Source: Bacteroidota bacterium (GTDB taxonomy: Bacteria > Bacteroidota > Bacteroidia > Bacteroidales > Prolixibacteraceae). From it: a DNA stretch of 64,000 nucleotides. A model generated the notes under the pieces. The model ran no database searches and was not told where the DNA came from. It saw only the letters and a list, made by a program, of their open reading frames with translations. The stretch is from the NCBI GenBank assembly GCA_023251455.1, contig JAHEYT010000026.1:1-64000 (forward strand), written 5' to 3'. The stretch's first letter is position 1. Each line of letters opens with the position of its first letter. Positions 1-10,274 of the stretch are shown here, piece after piece. The translations under genes and the position numbers were made by a program.

Positions 1-239
1 TTGTTGCCCAATTTTTGGCCGAATCGACTCTCATCAGCATTTCCGGCGGAATAATCGGAATAATTCTGGGTGTAGTCCTTTCGAAGATCATTACCGCAGT
101 GTTCGATATCAAAACCATTATTTCATTCTTCAGCATCTTTATTGCGTTTGGCGTTTCGGCTTTGGTCGGAATCATGTTTGGCTACATGCCAGCCAAGCGG
201 GCTGCCGAGAAAGATCCGGTTGAATCATTACGTGCTTAA
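1..239 (+). CDS. ABC transporter permease, MacB/FtsX-like, C-terminal fragment (5' truncated by window edge)
   Basis: Frame open from position 3; C-terminal TM segments and ending GYMPAKRAAEKDPVESLRA typical of MacB/FtsX permeases; followed by TolC and HlyD-like genes. Confidence 0.85.
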   Translation, partial: VAQFLAESTLISISGGIIGIILGVVLSKIITAVFDIKTIISFFSIFIAFGVSALVGIMFGYMPAKRAAEKDPVESLRA

Positions 240-250
240 AACCTAAAAAC

Positions 251-1738
251 ATGAAAAAACAAATACTTTTCCTGATTATCATTTTTTCAGGATTCATTCA
301 AAATACCACCGCCCAGGTTGATAAACTTAGCCTGAGCCTGGATGAAGTGGTACGCATTGCCTCGAAAAGTTCGCTTGATGCGTTCAGATATAAAAATATG
401 TATCTGGCCAGCTACTGGGAATACCGGTATTACAAGGCCGATAAGCTTCCGAGCCTGAGCATGAATGCCACGCCGCTCGATTTTAACCATTACCGGAAAC
501 GCGAGTATAATTTCCAGACGAATGAAGATCAGTATGTATTACGCGACTATGTTAATTCAGATGTGGCCTTACAGCTGAATCAAAAGGTTGGACTGACAGG
601 GGGGAGCTTGTTTTTAAGTTCTGAACTGGGAATGGTTAAAAACATGGGTGGAGATAAGGTGACCTCTTATCAGGCAACACCTGTAAGTATTGGCTATCAA
701 CAGTCGTTAAACGGGTATAATGCGTTGCGGTGGCAATCGAAAATTGAACCAGTAAAGTACGATAAGGCGAAGAAAACCTTTATCCAGTCGCAGGAAACGC
801 TGGCCATGAAAAGTACTTCCATGTTTTTTGATTTAGTTGAAGCACAGATTCAGCTAAAAATTGCTCAAAACAACATGTCGAATGCCGACACGCTTTATAA
901 AATTGGAAAAGGTCGTTTTCAGGTTGGGACAGTTACGCAAGACGAACTTTTAAATCTGGAACTGAATCAGTTGAATTCGCAGCAAGCGTTAAGCTCGGCA
1001 AAACTCGAAGTTACACGTGCACAGTCGGGATTAAATTCGTACCTGATGATGGATAAAAAATCGCAAATTGATTGTAAGGTTCCGTCCGAAATTCCTTCGC
1101 TACAGATCATGGCAGATAATGCCCTTGATCTTGCGCTTAAAAATAATCCTGAAATTCTGGATCAGGAGCAACAAATGCTCGAACAAGATCAGGATGTGGC
1201 CCAGGCAAAATCGGAGAGCGGATTAAATACCACTTTATTTGCGGTTTACGGGCTCAACCAGTCGTCTGAGAATTTCGATCAAATTTACGATCAACCCGAT
1301 CAAAGTCAAAGGGTGCAGGTGGGTTTGAGCATTCCGTTGGTCGATTGGGGTCGCCGAAAAGGTAAATTGATGATGGCCGAATCAACACGTGAAGTGGCTA
1401 GTGCCCGAATCCGCCAGTCCCGAATCGATTTCGAACAAAATATTTTCCAGTCGGTTATGGAGTTTAACCTTCAGGCCGAACAAGTGCGAAATGCGGCCAA
1501 AGCCGACACCGTTGCTGCGAAAGGATTTGAAGTGACTTTTCAGCGTTTTTTAATCGGGAAAGTTGACGTGATCAAACTCAATATTGCAAGAAACGATCGC
1601 GAGTCGGCTCGTAAAGCCTACATCAATGCCGTTAAAACTTACTGGAGTTATTACTACCGGTTGCGGATGCTCACGCTCTTCGATTTTGTGAAAAATGAAA
1701 ACCTGACTGCCGAATACGATAAAATTATTCAAAACTAA
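251..1738 (+). CDS. TolC family outer membrane efflux protein
   Basis: 495 aa, signal peptide, long helical repeats, operon with MacB-like and adaptor genes. Confidence 0.9.
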   Translation: MKKQILFLIIIFSGFIQNTTAQVDKLSLSLDEVVRIASKSSLDAFRYKNMYLASYWEYRYYKADKLPSLSMNATPLDFNHYRKREYNFQTNEDQYVLRDYVNSDVALQLNQKVGLTGGSLFLSSELGMVKNMGGDKVTSYQATPVSIGYQQSLNGYNALRWQSKIEPVKYDKAKKTFIQSQETLAMKSTSMFFDLVEAQIQLKIAQNNMSNADTLYKIGKGRFQVGTVTQDELLNLELNQLNSQQALSSAKLEVTRAQSGLNSYLMMDKKSQIDCKVPSEIPSLQIMADNALDLALKNNPEILDQEQQMLEQDQDVAQAKSESGLNTTLFAVYGLNQSSENFDQIYDQPDQSQRVQVGLSIPLVDWGRRKGKLMMAESTREVASARIRQSRIDFEQNIFQSVMEFNLQAEQVRNAAKADTVAAKGFEVTFQRFLIGKVDVIKLNIARNDRESARKAYINAVKTYWSYYYRLRMLTLFDFVKNENLTAEYDKIIQN

Positions 1739-1744
1739 GCCGCC

Positions 1745-3001
1745 ATGTTAAAGCAACGAAAATATCAGGTTCTTCTTGCCGTATTAGCTGTAATCGGCAT
1801 TGCTGCTGTTGTTTGGTTTCAGGTAAAGCCGGTTAGCGGGAAATTTCATAAAGTTAAAAAAGGCAATCTCGAGGTGCTGGTCAACAGTAAGGGCGAGGTT
1901 AAAGGCGATAAATATACCGAGATAAACCTTCCGGCAGCTGTTTGCAATCAGGAATTGCGTGTTTATCAGCTCAAAATTATGGATGTTATTCTTGAAGGAA
2001 AGGCCGTGAAGAAAGGAGATTACATTGCCAGATTAGACGATAGCCAGTTCGCGACCATGATGCGCGATAACATGCAGCAGAAAGAAAAGATGGATGCCGA
2101 TTTGAGAAATGCGGTGTTGGACAGCACTGTTATTCTATCAGGGAAAAGGGAGTCTGTCAGCAATGCCAAACTCGATCTGGAATATCTGAAAATTGATTTG
2201 GAACAGTCGAAATACGAATCGGAAGCCTATCAGCGCAAAACCAGGGTAAGTTACCAGAAGGCTGAAAACGAAATCGGGAAACTCCGCAGAGATTATTTGC
2301 TGGAACGCAACAGGCTGAAGATTCAGGTGAGCAGGTCGGAATCGCGGGTTGCCGAATTTCAAAAGAAAATAAATAAATATATGGAAGCGCTGGCATCGAC
2401 TACTTTAAAAGCGCCTGAAGATGGGATTGTGATGTTTGCCAAAGACTGGACGGGTAAAACATACGGAAAAGATTCGGAGATGAACATTTGGAACCCGTTG
2501 ATTGCAACTTTACCTGATATGTCGGTTGCATTAAGCGAAACGTACATCAGGGAAATTGATATTTCGAAAGTACAACTTAACGACAGCGTCAGGATAACAA
2601 TTGATGCGTTACCCGATAAGGTTTTCTGGGGAAAGGTGATTAAAATAGCCACCATTGGCGAAGACCACAAAGATTTTGATATGAAAGCGTTCAAGGTAAT
2701 TGTCAGGTTCGAGAAGTCGGACAAAGACATGAAACCGGGCATGACCGCCAATAACGACATCATCATCGCTTCGTACAAAGATAAATTGCTGATTCCGTTA
2801 AAAGCAGTGTTTTCGAAAAACGGGAAACAAATTGTTTACCTGAGGCGGGGAGGAAGTATTACCGAGCAGGAAGTCCAGTTGGTTGCTGAAAATGAACAAT
2901 ATGGTGTGGTTGAAAAAACCATTCAGGAAGGCGATGTTGTTATGCTTTATCAACCGGACCAATTTAAAGTTGAGGTGGAAAAGATAGCCAGCAGGGATTG
3001 A
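1745..3001 (+). CDS. HlyD/MacA-like efflux periplasmic adaptor subunit
   Basis: 418 aa, N-terminal TM anchor, coiled-coil, KAPEDGIV lipoyl-like segment; 6 nt after the TolC gene. Confidence 0.88.
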   Translation: MLKQRKYQVLLAVLAVIGIAAVVWFQVKPVSGKFHKVKKGNLEVLVNSKGEVKGDKYTEINLPAAVCNQELRVYQLKIMDVILEGKAVKKGDYIARLDDSQFATMMRDNMQQKEKMDADLRNAVLDSTVILSGKRESVSNAKLDLEYLKIDLEQSKYESEAYQRKTRVSYQKAENEIGKLRRDYLLERNRLKIQVSRSESRVAEFQKKINKYMEALASTTLKAPEDGIVMFAKDWTGKTYGKDSEMNIWNPLIATLPDMSVALSETYIREIDISKVQLNDSVRITIDALPDKVFWGKVIKIATIGEDHKDFDMKAFKVIVRFEKSDKDMKPGMTANNDIIIASYKDKLLIPLKAVFSKNGKQIVYLRRGGSITEQEVQLVAENEQYGVVEKTIQEGDVVMLYQPDQFKVEVEKIASRD

Positions 3002-3128
3002 CTTGTGATACAGTTAATGCAAAATTCAATTTCGCATTAACAATCTTTTGAATTTGCTGCTGCAATTCCGTTAGGGGTTTTTGTACATTTGGCAGTCTTT
3101 AAGCCGAACCAAAACCTAAACCCATTTT

Positions 3129-5309
3129 ATGAAATTGTGTCTTCTGAGTCTGTTCATATTTCTGAGCTTACTTACCTATTCCTCAACAAAAAATCCGGTT
3201 GTTCGGAAATCAAAAGCCGACCCATCTGTAAATAAAAAAAATACTGACTTTATCCTGCATGTAAAAAAGTCTGCCGAGCCTATCAAAATTGATGGTTTGA
3301 TCAGTGAGCCAGATTGGAAGGTTGCTGAAAAAGCCACAGATTTTCGGCTGGTGCTTCCTGTCGATTCGGGCTTGGCAAAATCTCCATCGGAAGTGGTGAT
3401 GACCTACGATGACAAAGCTTTTTATTTGGGTATAACTTTCTTCGATACTATACCAGGGAAGCGTATTACGGAGTCATTCCGGCGCGATTTTGTATTTGGG
3501 AACAACGACAATGTGTTGGTTTTCTTCGATACATTCTTGGATCAAACCAACGGTTTTTCGTTTGGGGCATCGGCTTCAGGCGCAAAATGGGATGGCACTC
3601 AATCTAATGGTGGTGCTGTAAACCTAAACTGGGATTGTAAGTGGGATTCGAAAACGGTTCAGTACCCCGATCGCTGGGTGACCGAAATGCGAATTCCTTT
3701 TCGCTCCGTGAGGTTTAAATCAGGAACAGATCGTTGGTATGCAAATTTTAGTCGACTCGACCTGAAATCCAACGAAAAATCGTCGTGGGCACCGGTTCCC
3801 CGCCAGTTTGCAACAGCCAGTTTAGCTTATACCGGCATATTGCAATGGGATCAACCGCTTCCAAAATCGAAAATGATGTTTTCAATTATTCCCTATGTTT
3901 TTGGAAGTGCAGCAAAAAACTTCGAAGCCGGAACAAATACAACTTATCGGAAAGATTTTGGTTTTGACGCGAAGCTGGGAATCAGCTCGTCGATGAATCT
4001 GGATCTGACTTACAATCCCGATTTTTCGCAGGCGGAGGTCGATCAGCAGGTCACTAACCTCGATCGTTTTGAGCTGTTTTTCCCTGAAAAGAGGCAGTTT
4101 TTTCTCGAAAACAGCGATCTTTTTTCCAATTACGGATTTGCTTCGGTTACACCTTTCTTCTCGCGACGGATTGGCTTAGATGCTCCGGTTTTGGCCGGTA
4201 CTCGTTTGAGCGGTAAACTCGGGAACAATTGGCGCCTTGGTTTTTTGGATATGCAAACCGAAAAAACAAGCGATCAACTGTCGCGAAATTTTATGGTAGC
4301 TTCACTTCAGCGAAAAGTGTTTTCGCGTTCAAATATTGGGTTGATACTGGTAAACAAGGAGTACATGGATGAACCCTTGAAACAGAATTTCAATCGCATT
4401 GCTGGGCTCGATTATTATTTGGCCAGCAGCAATAATGCGTGGAACGGAAAATTGTTTTATCACCGGTCTTTCAGTCCCGAAAATCCGGGGAAACAATATG
4501 CGCAGGGGGCGTCGTTGATTTATAATACAAGAAGAATTCATGCTGGAATGACACAGGCAAGCGTTGGTGAGAATTATCAGGCAGAAGCTGGCTATGTTCG
4601 CCGCGCTGGTTATAATATGCTTAGTCCAGAATTTAGTTTGTTGTGGGTGCCAAATAAAAAGGTTGTCAGCCATGGAATTGTTTCTACGGCCAATTATTAC
4701 TTTGATTCAGGATATAACCAACTGGATCATGAAATTTCGCTGATGTATAAATTCGAATTCAGCAGTCGTGCTATTGTCAACGCAGGAATCAAAGATTATT
4801 ATATCCTTCTTAACAAGGATTTTGATCCAACTCATATGAATTCTGCTGTTTTGGCAAAAGGAACTGAGTATTCATACCAGGTTGGATTTATTGATTACTT
4901 TTCAGATACGCGTTCGTTGTTTAATTATGCAGCATCGATTGCCAAGGGAAGTTTTTACAACGGAAATATTGCCTCATTTTCAGGTCATGCTACCTACCGG
5001 TATCAACCCTATATGAACCTGACGGTCAATTTTTCATATACCGATATTAATCTTCCGGGGTCTTTTGAACGTTCCAGGTTTTGGTTACTTGGGCCTAAAC
5101 TCGACCTGACCCTGAGCGACAAGGTTTTCTTTTCATCCTTTGTTCAGTATAATGAGCAAATAGACAATATGAACATTAACCTGAGGTTTCAGTGGAGGTA
5201 CAAACCGGTTTCCGATCTGTTCATTGTTTACACCGATAACTATTATACAGGCGATTGGAGCCCCCGAAACCGAGCGCTTGTGCTGAAATTGAGCTATTGG
5301 TTTAATTAG
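3129..5309 (+). CDS. Secreted DUF5916 / CBM9-like beta-barrel protein
   Basis: 726 aa, signal peptide, N-terminal KIDGLISEPDWKVAEKATDF (CBM9-like) and C-terminal outer-membrane barrel; motif DLTYNPDFSQAEVDQQVTNLDRFELFFPEKRQFFLEN typical of DUF5916 proteins. Confidence 0.85.
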   Translation: MKLCLLSLFIFLSLLTYSSTKNPVVRKSKADPSVNKKNTDFILHVKKSAEPIKIDGLISEPDWKVAEKATDFRLVLPVDSGLAKSPSEVVMTYDDKAFYLGITFFDTIPGKRITESFRRDFVFGNNDNVLVFFDTFLDQTNGFSFGASASGAKWDGTQSNGGAVNLNWDCKWDSKTVQYPDRWVTEMRIPFRSVRFKSGTDRWYANFSRLDLKSNEKSSWAPVPRQFATASLAYTGILQWDQPLPKSKMMFSIIPYVFGSAAKNFEAGTNTTYRKDFGFDAKLGISSSMNLDLTYNPDFSQAEVDQQVTNLDRFELFFPEKRQFFLENSDLFSNYGFASVTPFFSRRIGLDAPVLAGTRLSGKLGNNWRLGFLDMQTEKTSDQLSRNFMVASLQRKVFSRSNIGLILVNKEYMDEPLKQNFNRIAGLDYYLASSNNAWNGKLFYHRSFSPENPGKQYAQGASLIYNTRRIHAGMTQASVGENYQAEAGYVRRAGYNMLSPEFSLLWVPNKKVVSHGIVSTANYYFDSGYNQLDHEISLMYKFEFSSRAIVNAGIKDYYILLNKDFDPTHMNSAVLAKGTEYSYQVGFIDYFSDTRSLFNYAASIAKGSFYNGNIASFSGHATYRYQPYMNLTVNFSYTDINLPGSFERSRFWLLGPKLDLTLSDKVFFSSFVQYNEQIDNMNINLRFQWRYKPVSDLFIVYTDNYYTGDWSPRNRALVLKLSYWFN

Positions 5310-5572
5310 AAAGGTTTTCAGTGGTCAGTCGCAGCTTCCAGATATTATTCTTGATTTTTCTTCAACATTGGAAACCTTTATGCACTGTTGCTTGATGTCT
5401 TTAATTATACCCTCGGTATTTTTCTTTTTTATAGCCATTTTATTATTTTTTATAAACCCAAATTCGTGTCGAGCAATTTGGGTTTAGTGACACTAGCTTT
5501 TTCATGGTTCGTATTTTCTTTGAATTGCAACATAATCAAGCTGATAGCTTTTATGTTGAATATAGTTTGCCA

Positions 5573-6742
5573 TTATTTTAAAAATTTACCATTCTTGTAA
5601 AATAATTCACCATCAACAATGATTTGACTTTCCTTCATATCGTAGAGCATATCCAAATGGATTATCGAATTATTTATACCCCCAGCTTCTCTGAATCCAT
5701 TACCAATTGCGATGTGAATTGTTCCACCTATCTTTTCATCCAATAGTATGCGCTTTGTAAAACGCTTAATTTCATAGTTAGTACCAATGCCTAATTCTCC
5801 CATAACTTTTGCACCTTCATCTGTCTCAAGTATTGATGCGATAAATTCGTCACCTTTGCTGGCGTTGTGTTTAACCACTTTGCCATTTTCAAACCACAAT
5901 TCCAAATCAATAATTTCCTTTCCATTAAAAGTTACTGGATATGAAAATTTCACCCACCCATTTGCTGAATTTTCAACTGGAGAACAAAAGATTTCACCAT
6001 CTGGAAAATTCTTTTTGCCATCACATACAATAAATTTCCGACCATCAACAGAAATTGTCATGTCAATATTTGTACCTTTTAATTTTATCTGCCTTTTACC
6101 TGACAACCAATTAACCCATCTGTTTTGGTCAACAGTAGAATTTGACCAACTACTTATTGGGTCGTTATCATATAATTTTTCAGCATTAAAGACAAAATCT
6201 CTATAAGCCAATGTACCCATCTCCGCTTCCTGTGCATAGGCAGAAGTTGGAAAAAGAGCTAAACACCATTTTAATTCTTGATTTTCAACTCTTCTATTCC
6301 ATATTTCACTCAACTCCTTATTTGATAAAGTATATAACTGTAGTTTCTCCGAACTTACATTTTTTAAGCTGTTAATATTACTTCCAGCGAGAATCGTTAA
6401 CAAAGCATCAGCATGATTAAATTCATACACCCAAAGATCATCGGCATGGTTTAATTGAACATCACTAGCATATTGGAAATAAATTTCCAGAAAATCATCA
6501 TCATCATAGAATAGAGTTGGGTATGCACCAGCCAAAATCACTTGTTTATATAATTCTAGATTAAGTTCTCTTGCCTCTGGAGTTGTGATGATGAGAATAT
6601 TTTCATTGGGTTTTAACTGCAATGAATAATTTATCAGCACATCTGCAAATTTTTCCACTGGTGTTTGATTTGATGATTTTTCCTGAGCAAAAGGCAAGAA
6701 GGTTAGACCAGAAAAGAATAAAATGAAGATTAGTTTTTTCAT
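5573..6742 (-). CDS. Aminopeptidase, M29 (AmpT/AmpS-like) family, with N-terminal signal peptide
   Basis: 389 aa; M29-type C-terminal motifs FPDGEIFCSPVENSANG, IHIAIGNGF and IIHLDMLYDM; N-terminus MKKLIFILFFSGLTFLPFAQE looks like a signal peptide. Confidence 0.8.
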   Translation of the reverse strand: MKKLIFILFFSGLTFLPFAQEKSSNQTPVEKFADVLINYSLQLKPNENILIITTPEARELNLELYKQVILAGAYPTLFYDDDDFLEIYFQYASDVQLNHADDLWVYEFNHADALLTILAGSNINSLKNVSSEKLQLYTLSNKELSEIWNRRVENQELKWCLALFPTSAYAQEAEMGTLAYRDFVFNAEKLYDNDPISSWSNSTVDQNRWVNWLSGKRQIKLKGTNIDMTISVDGRKFIVCDGKKNFPDGEIFCSPVENSANGWVKFSYPVTFNGKEIIDLELWFENGKVVKHNASKGDEFIASILETDEGAKVMGELGIGTNYEIKRFTKRILLDEKIGGTIHIAIGNGFREAGGINNSIIHLDMLYDMKESQIIVDGELFYKNGKFLK

Positions 6743-6817
6743 GACGTTAACTTTTATAATGGTTCAAATTAGTATTTTCTGCATTAGCTGGTTTTAAGTA
6801 ACAGTTATGCAGATAGA

Positions 6818-7240
6818 TTAAAGACTTCCAGCAACTAATACTATAATGAGCGAGTATATTGGTGCTGCACAAATCCAAACAAGAAGAGCGGTTTTTCCAA
6901 TGCTAATGGAATGAAAATTAACGGTTTCAATATTTGATTTTGGGATAGTGATTTGAACAATTGAATCTTGACCCAGACCTATTTCAAAATTAAGGTTGGT
7001 ATAAACATGCACTCCAACTTTTTTTTCATTCATTACTGGCTTCAGTGTGCCTTGGAGTGTTTCTTCTGTAAATTTATAATCATAAAGATGATAAGTGGTT
7101 TTCGGAGTATGCAAAACCAGATGATCTCTTGAATATTTTGGTTCTGATACTTGTTGAAATGACATATATCTTGTTGTGGTGCAACCAAACTGTATTATCA
7201 AGATGCAATAAGCAAGTAGTATTGATACCGCTTTATTCAT
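6818..7240 (-). CDS. Putative lipoprotein of unknown function
   Basis: Start set to internal Met (MNKAVSILLAYCILIIQFGCTTTRY); lipobox-like FGC; C-terminal TM segment. Confidence 0.6.
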   Translation of the reverse strand: MNKAVSILLAYCILIIQFGCTTTRYMSFQQVSEPKYSRDHLVLHTPKTTYHLYDYKFTEETLQGTLKPVMNEKKVGVHVYTNLNFEIGLGQDSIVQITIPKSNIETVNFHSISIGKTALLVWICAAPIYSLIIVLVAGSL

Positions 7241-7265
7241 TTGTTTTCTTTGAAAATTCAATATT

Positions 7266-7760
7266 TTACTGCTCGATGGTTTTTATGTTGCAATTCTGGG
7301 ATAATCGAAATTTTCGTGCACCTGCAAGTCTTATTCCTGCATTTGTTATGACCCCAAATAAAATACCCACAATACCAGCCCCCGGGTCTCCTTCAACAAC
7401 AAAATCAAGTAAACCAAAGGCTGCAATCGGAGACGCAACTGCAACGGTAATTGCCCCCGAAATTTTATCGCTGGTATGATCATAAACCTTGCCTTGTATC
7501 TTGGAAATATCACCAAAAAGTATGGTGTCTTTCTGATTCATCACTATAAATTTCGGAGAAAGGGTATAATCTTTTGAATAATATCTATTCCCAATTTTGG
7601 TCTTTATTCTCAACATACTGTTAGGTTTGAAAACAAATTCTTTCTTGGAGTCTAGAGATCGTTTTTCAATACCCAATGCCAAATTGGTGGGGATATTTGG
7701 CTGACTGAGAGTGTTTAGTGAAATTAATGCAAATACGACGAGCACTAAAATTGGTCTCAT
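7266..7760 (-). CDS. Hypothetical secreted/membrane protein, tandem paralog A
   Basis: Start at MRPILVLVVFALISLNTLSQ; strongly similar to the 7900..8388 product (shared NQKDTILF, IQGKVY, GIRL-GARKFR). Confidence 0.7.
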   Translation of the reverse strand: MRPILVLVVFALISLNTLSQPNIPTNLALGIEKRSLDSKKEFVFKPNSMLRIKTKIGNRYYSKDYTLSPKFIVMNQKDTILFGDISKIQGKVYDHTSDKISGAITVAVASPIAAFGLLDFVVEGDPGAGIVGILFGVITNAGIRLAGARKFRLSQNCNIKTIEQ

Positions 7761-7899
7761 GATTAGTGTTTTTTGTTTGTAGATATAAATTGAATGAAGC
7801 AAAACTGTCGTTTCTGTTATGAGTAAATTTGAAGTTTACTCATGAAATAATAAGAATCTAAAAAAAATATTTGATAGACTTTCTTCAAAAAAAGTGAAT

Positions 7900-8388
7900 T
7901 TATTGCTCGAACGCTTTAACATAGCAACTGTGTGCTTTTCGAAACTTTCGTGCACCTGTAAGTCGGATTCCACCATACATAATTCCAATAAAAGGTGCAG
8001 CAGCAAGCAAAATTGGGCCACCCCCATAAGAAACATAGAATATAGGAAAAGCACCTGCTGGAATAGAACAAAATGCAATTACTGCCCCTCCCAATTTCCG
8101 TTCTTCATTACCATAAACCTTTCCTTGTATCCAAGAAATATCTTCAAAAAGAATGGTGTCTTTCTGATTCAGAACAACGAATTTGTTAGAGAATGAATAT
8201 TCGTTGGAGAAATATCTCCTTCCAACTTCGGTTTTTATTCTCAGGAAACTATGAGTTTTGAAAATGAAAGATTTCTTCGAGGTTAAATATTCTTTTTCAA
8301 CACCCAATACCATTCGAGGGAGTGGGGACTGGCTATAGGTATTTAAAAAGATGAATGCAAATACGACGAGCACTAAAATGGGTTTCAT
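7900..8388 (-). CDS. Hypothetical secreted/membrane protein, tandem paralog B
   Basis: Start at MKPILVLVVFAFIFLNTYSQ; paralog of 7266..7760. Confidence 0.7.
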   Translation of the reverse strand: MKPILVLVVFAFIFLNTYSQSPLPRMVLGVEKEYLTSKKSFIFKTHSFLRIKTEVGRRYFSNEYSFSNKFVVLNQKDTILFEDISWIQGKVYGNEERKLGGAVIAFCSIPAGAFPIFYVSYGGGPILLAAAPFIGIMYGGIRLTGARKFRKAHSCYVKAFEQ

Positions 8389-8667
8389 GATTAGTGAATT
8401 TTGGATAGACTTATTCAAGGAATAACAGAAACTAACTTTTTCATGGTTAGTGTTTTCTTGAAATTCAATAATGCCAAGGTTATAATCCAATAGCCCAAAT
8501 AAATGCTGAAATGAAGTTTATTCAGCTAATATAGAGAAAGGTAGGTACGCATCTACGTTGTATAAATATACAAAACATAGGGTTTAAATCCAACAATCTC
8601 AGCAAATTAAAGGTTAGGTGAATTAATGCTTTGGAATCGATCGCAAGGCTGATAATTGCTTTACTCA

Positions 8668-9441
8668 TCAGAATTTTTCAAACACGCCCAACCCGAACAA
8701 CGCAAAATCATATTTGATGGGATCTTCCGCATCAAATTCCCTAAGTTTGGCCGTAATTTCTTCAACGGCACGCCAGTCGTTTTGGGTGCGGGTGAGTAAG
8801 CCGAGTTTTCGTGCAACATTGCCGGTATGAACATCCAGCGGGAGCATCAGCGCCGATGCCGGAATTTGCTTCCACAGGCCAAAATCAACTCCAGATTTGT
8901 CGTTTCTGACGAGCCATCGGAGATACATGTTCAGCCTTTTTGCGGCGGCACCATTTTCAACATTCGAAATATGTTTTTCGGTTCGGTGCTCATGTTCGAG
9001 CTCAAAAAATACTTTTCTGAAATGAGTCAGTGCACTGAAAATGGTGTTTCCATTCCGGAATCCATCTGCAAATACCTGTTCCAGTCCACCATGATTTTGA
9101 TAAATATTTTTCAGCGATTTAAGAAAGTAAATACAGTCGGTGCCACTAAATGTGCGGTGTTTGAAATTCTGGAAAGCATCCCATTCGTCTTCCGGAGTAT
9201 TCATCAGAAATTCGATTGGATTGTTATTCATCAGAGTTACCAATTTCAACGCATTCCGGATGATGGTTGGCCGCTGTCCCCATGCCAATGTAGCCGCAAG
9301 GAATCCGGCAATTTCAATGTTTTCTTTGGTGGTGAAAAGCGCAGGAACCTGAATCGGATCAGTCTCAATGAATGTAGAATGGTTGAATGAAAGTACTTTT
9401 TGATCTAAAAAAGATTGGATATTTTCAGAAGAATCATTCAT
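8668..9441 (-). CDS. TIGR02757/DUF2400 family protein
   Basis: 257 aa; ATLAWGQRPTIIRNA, WLVRNDKSGVDFGLW, PLDVHTGNVARKLGLL motifs of this family. Confidence 0.88.
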   Translation of the reverse strand: MNDSSENIQSFLDQKVLSFNHSTFIETDPIQVPALFTTKENIEIAGFLAATLAWGQRPTIIRNALKLVTLMNNNPIEFLMNTPEDEWDAFQNFKHRTFSGTDCIYFLKSLKNIYQNHGGLEQVFADGFRNGNTIFSALTHFRKVFFELEHEHRTEKHISNVENGAAAKRLNMYLRWLVRNDKSGVDFGLWKQIPASALMLPLDVHTGNVARKLGLLTRTQNDWRAVEEITAKLREFDAEDPIKYDFALFGLGVFEKF

Positions 9442-9535
9442 CAGTACTTATTAGATTTTTTTGAACACTGCAACTGGGAACCTTTCTTTTCCCCTTTTCT
9501 CTTTCTTTTTTCCAATGACTAATGACCTTTTCCCG

Positions 9536-10186
9536 CTATTCTATAAGCCCGTCTTTCATCCGGATGATGGCATCGCTTTGGGCGGCAAAACTCTCATCGT
9601 GGGTAACAATTACCAATGTTTGTTTAAACCTGTCGCGCAGGGTGAAAAAGAGTTCGTGAAGGTCTTCGCGATTTTTGGTGTCGAGGTTTCCCGATGGTTC
9701 ATCAGCCAGTATGACCGAAGGGTTGTTGATTAGTGCACGGGCCACAGCCACGCGCTGCCTTTCGCCTCCCGAAAGTTCACCGGGTTTGTGATTCAGGCGG
9801 TGCGATAACCCCAAAAAATCGAGGTATTCTCGGGCTTTTTGCTCTGCGTCCTTCTTTGGTGTTTTGGCAATAAAGGCCGGAATACAAACATTTTCAAGAG
9901 CAGAAAATTCGGGCAATAAATAGTGAAACTGAAAAACAAAACCAATTTGCCGGTTTCTGAAGTCGGCCAGCTGGCGTTCGTTCATCACCGAAATGTTTTG
10001 TCCATTGATAAATACATGTCCGGCAGCAGGTTGGCTTAGTGTACCAATAATTTGTAAAAGGGTAGTTTTTCCAGCGCCGCTGGGGCCAACGATCGAATAG
10101 AGTTTACCAGCCGGAACTTCAAGGTCAATTCCCTTCAGAACCTGAAGATCGCCAAATGACTTAGTTATTTTTTCGACTCTGATCAT
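9536..10186 (-). CDS. ABC transporter ATP-binding protein, LolD-like
   Basis: Walker [10 protein letters not shown], signature [15 protein letters not shown], Walker [13 protein letters not shown]. Confidence 0.92.
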   Translation of the reverse strand: MIRVEKITKSFGDLQVLKGIDLEVPAGKLYSIVGPSGAGKTTLLQIIGTLSQPAAGHVFINGQNISVMNERQLADFRNRQIGFVFQFHYLLPEFSALENVCIPAFIAKTPKKDAEQKAREYLDFLGLSHRLNHKPGELSGGERQRVAVARALINNPSVILADEPSGNLDTKNREDLHELFFTLRDRFKQTLVIVTHDESFAAQSDAIIRMKDGLIE

Positions 10187-10274
10187 TTAAAAGTTTGGAG
10201 TGCCTAAAGTAATGAGTGCCTGGAGTTAAAACTTTGAAATTTGGATTTTACATGTTGAAATCTGTTTTGGTTGG

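Noticed and set aside
2359-2778. 139-aa minus-strand ORF
   Set aside because: Antisense to the HlyD-like adaptor gene
5388-5600. 70-aa hydrophobic plus-strand ORF in the convergent gap
   Set aside because: AT-rich intergenic sequence easily yields hydrophobic codons; it overlaps the end of the M29 gene and a 12-bp inverted repeat; no start-site support
5787-6206. 139-aa plus-strand ORF
   Set aside because: Antisense to the M29 peptidase gene
8827-9390. 187-aa plus-strand ORF
   Set aside because: Antisense to the TIGR02757 family gene
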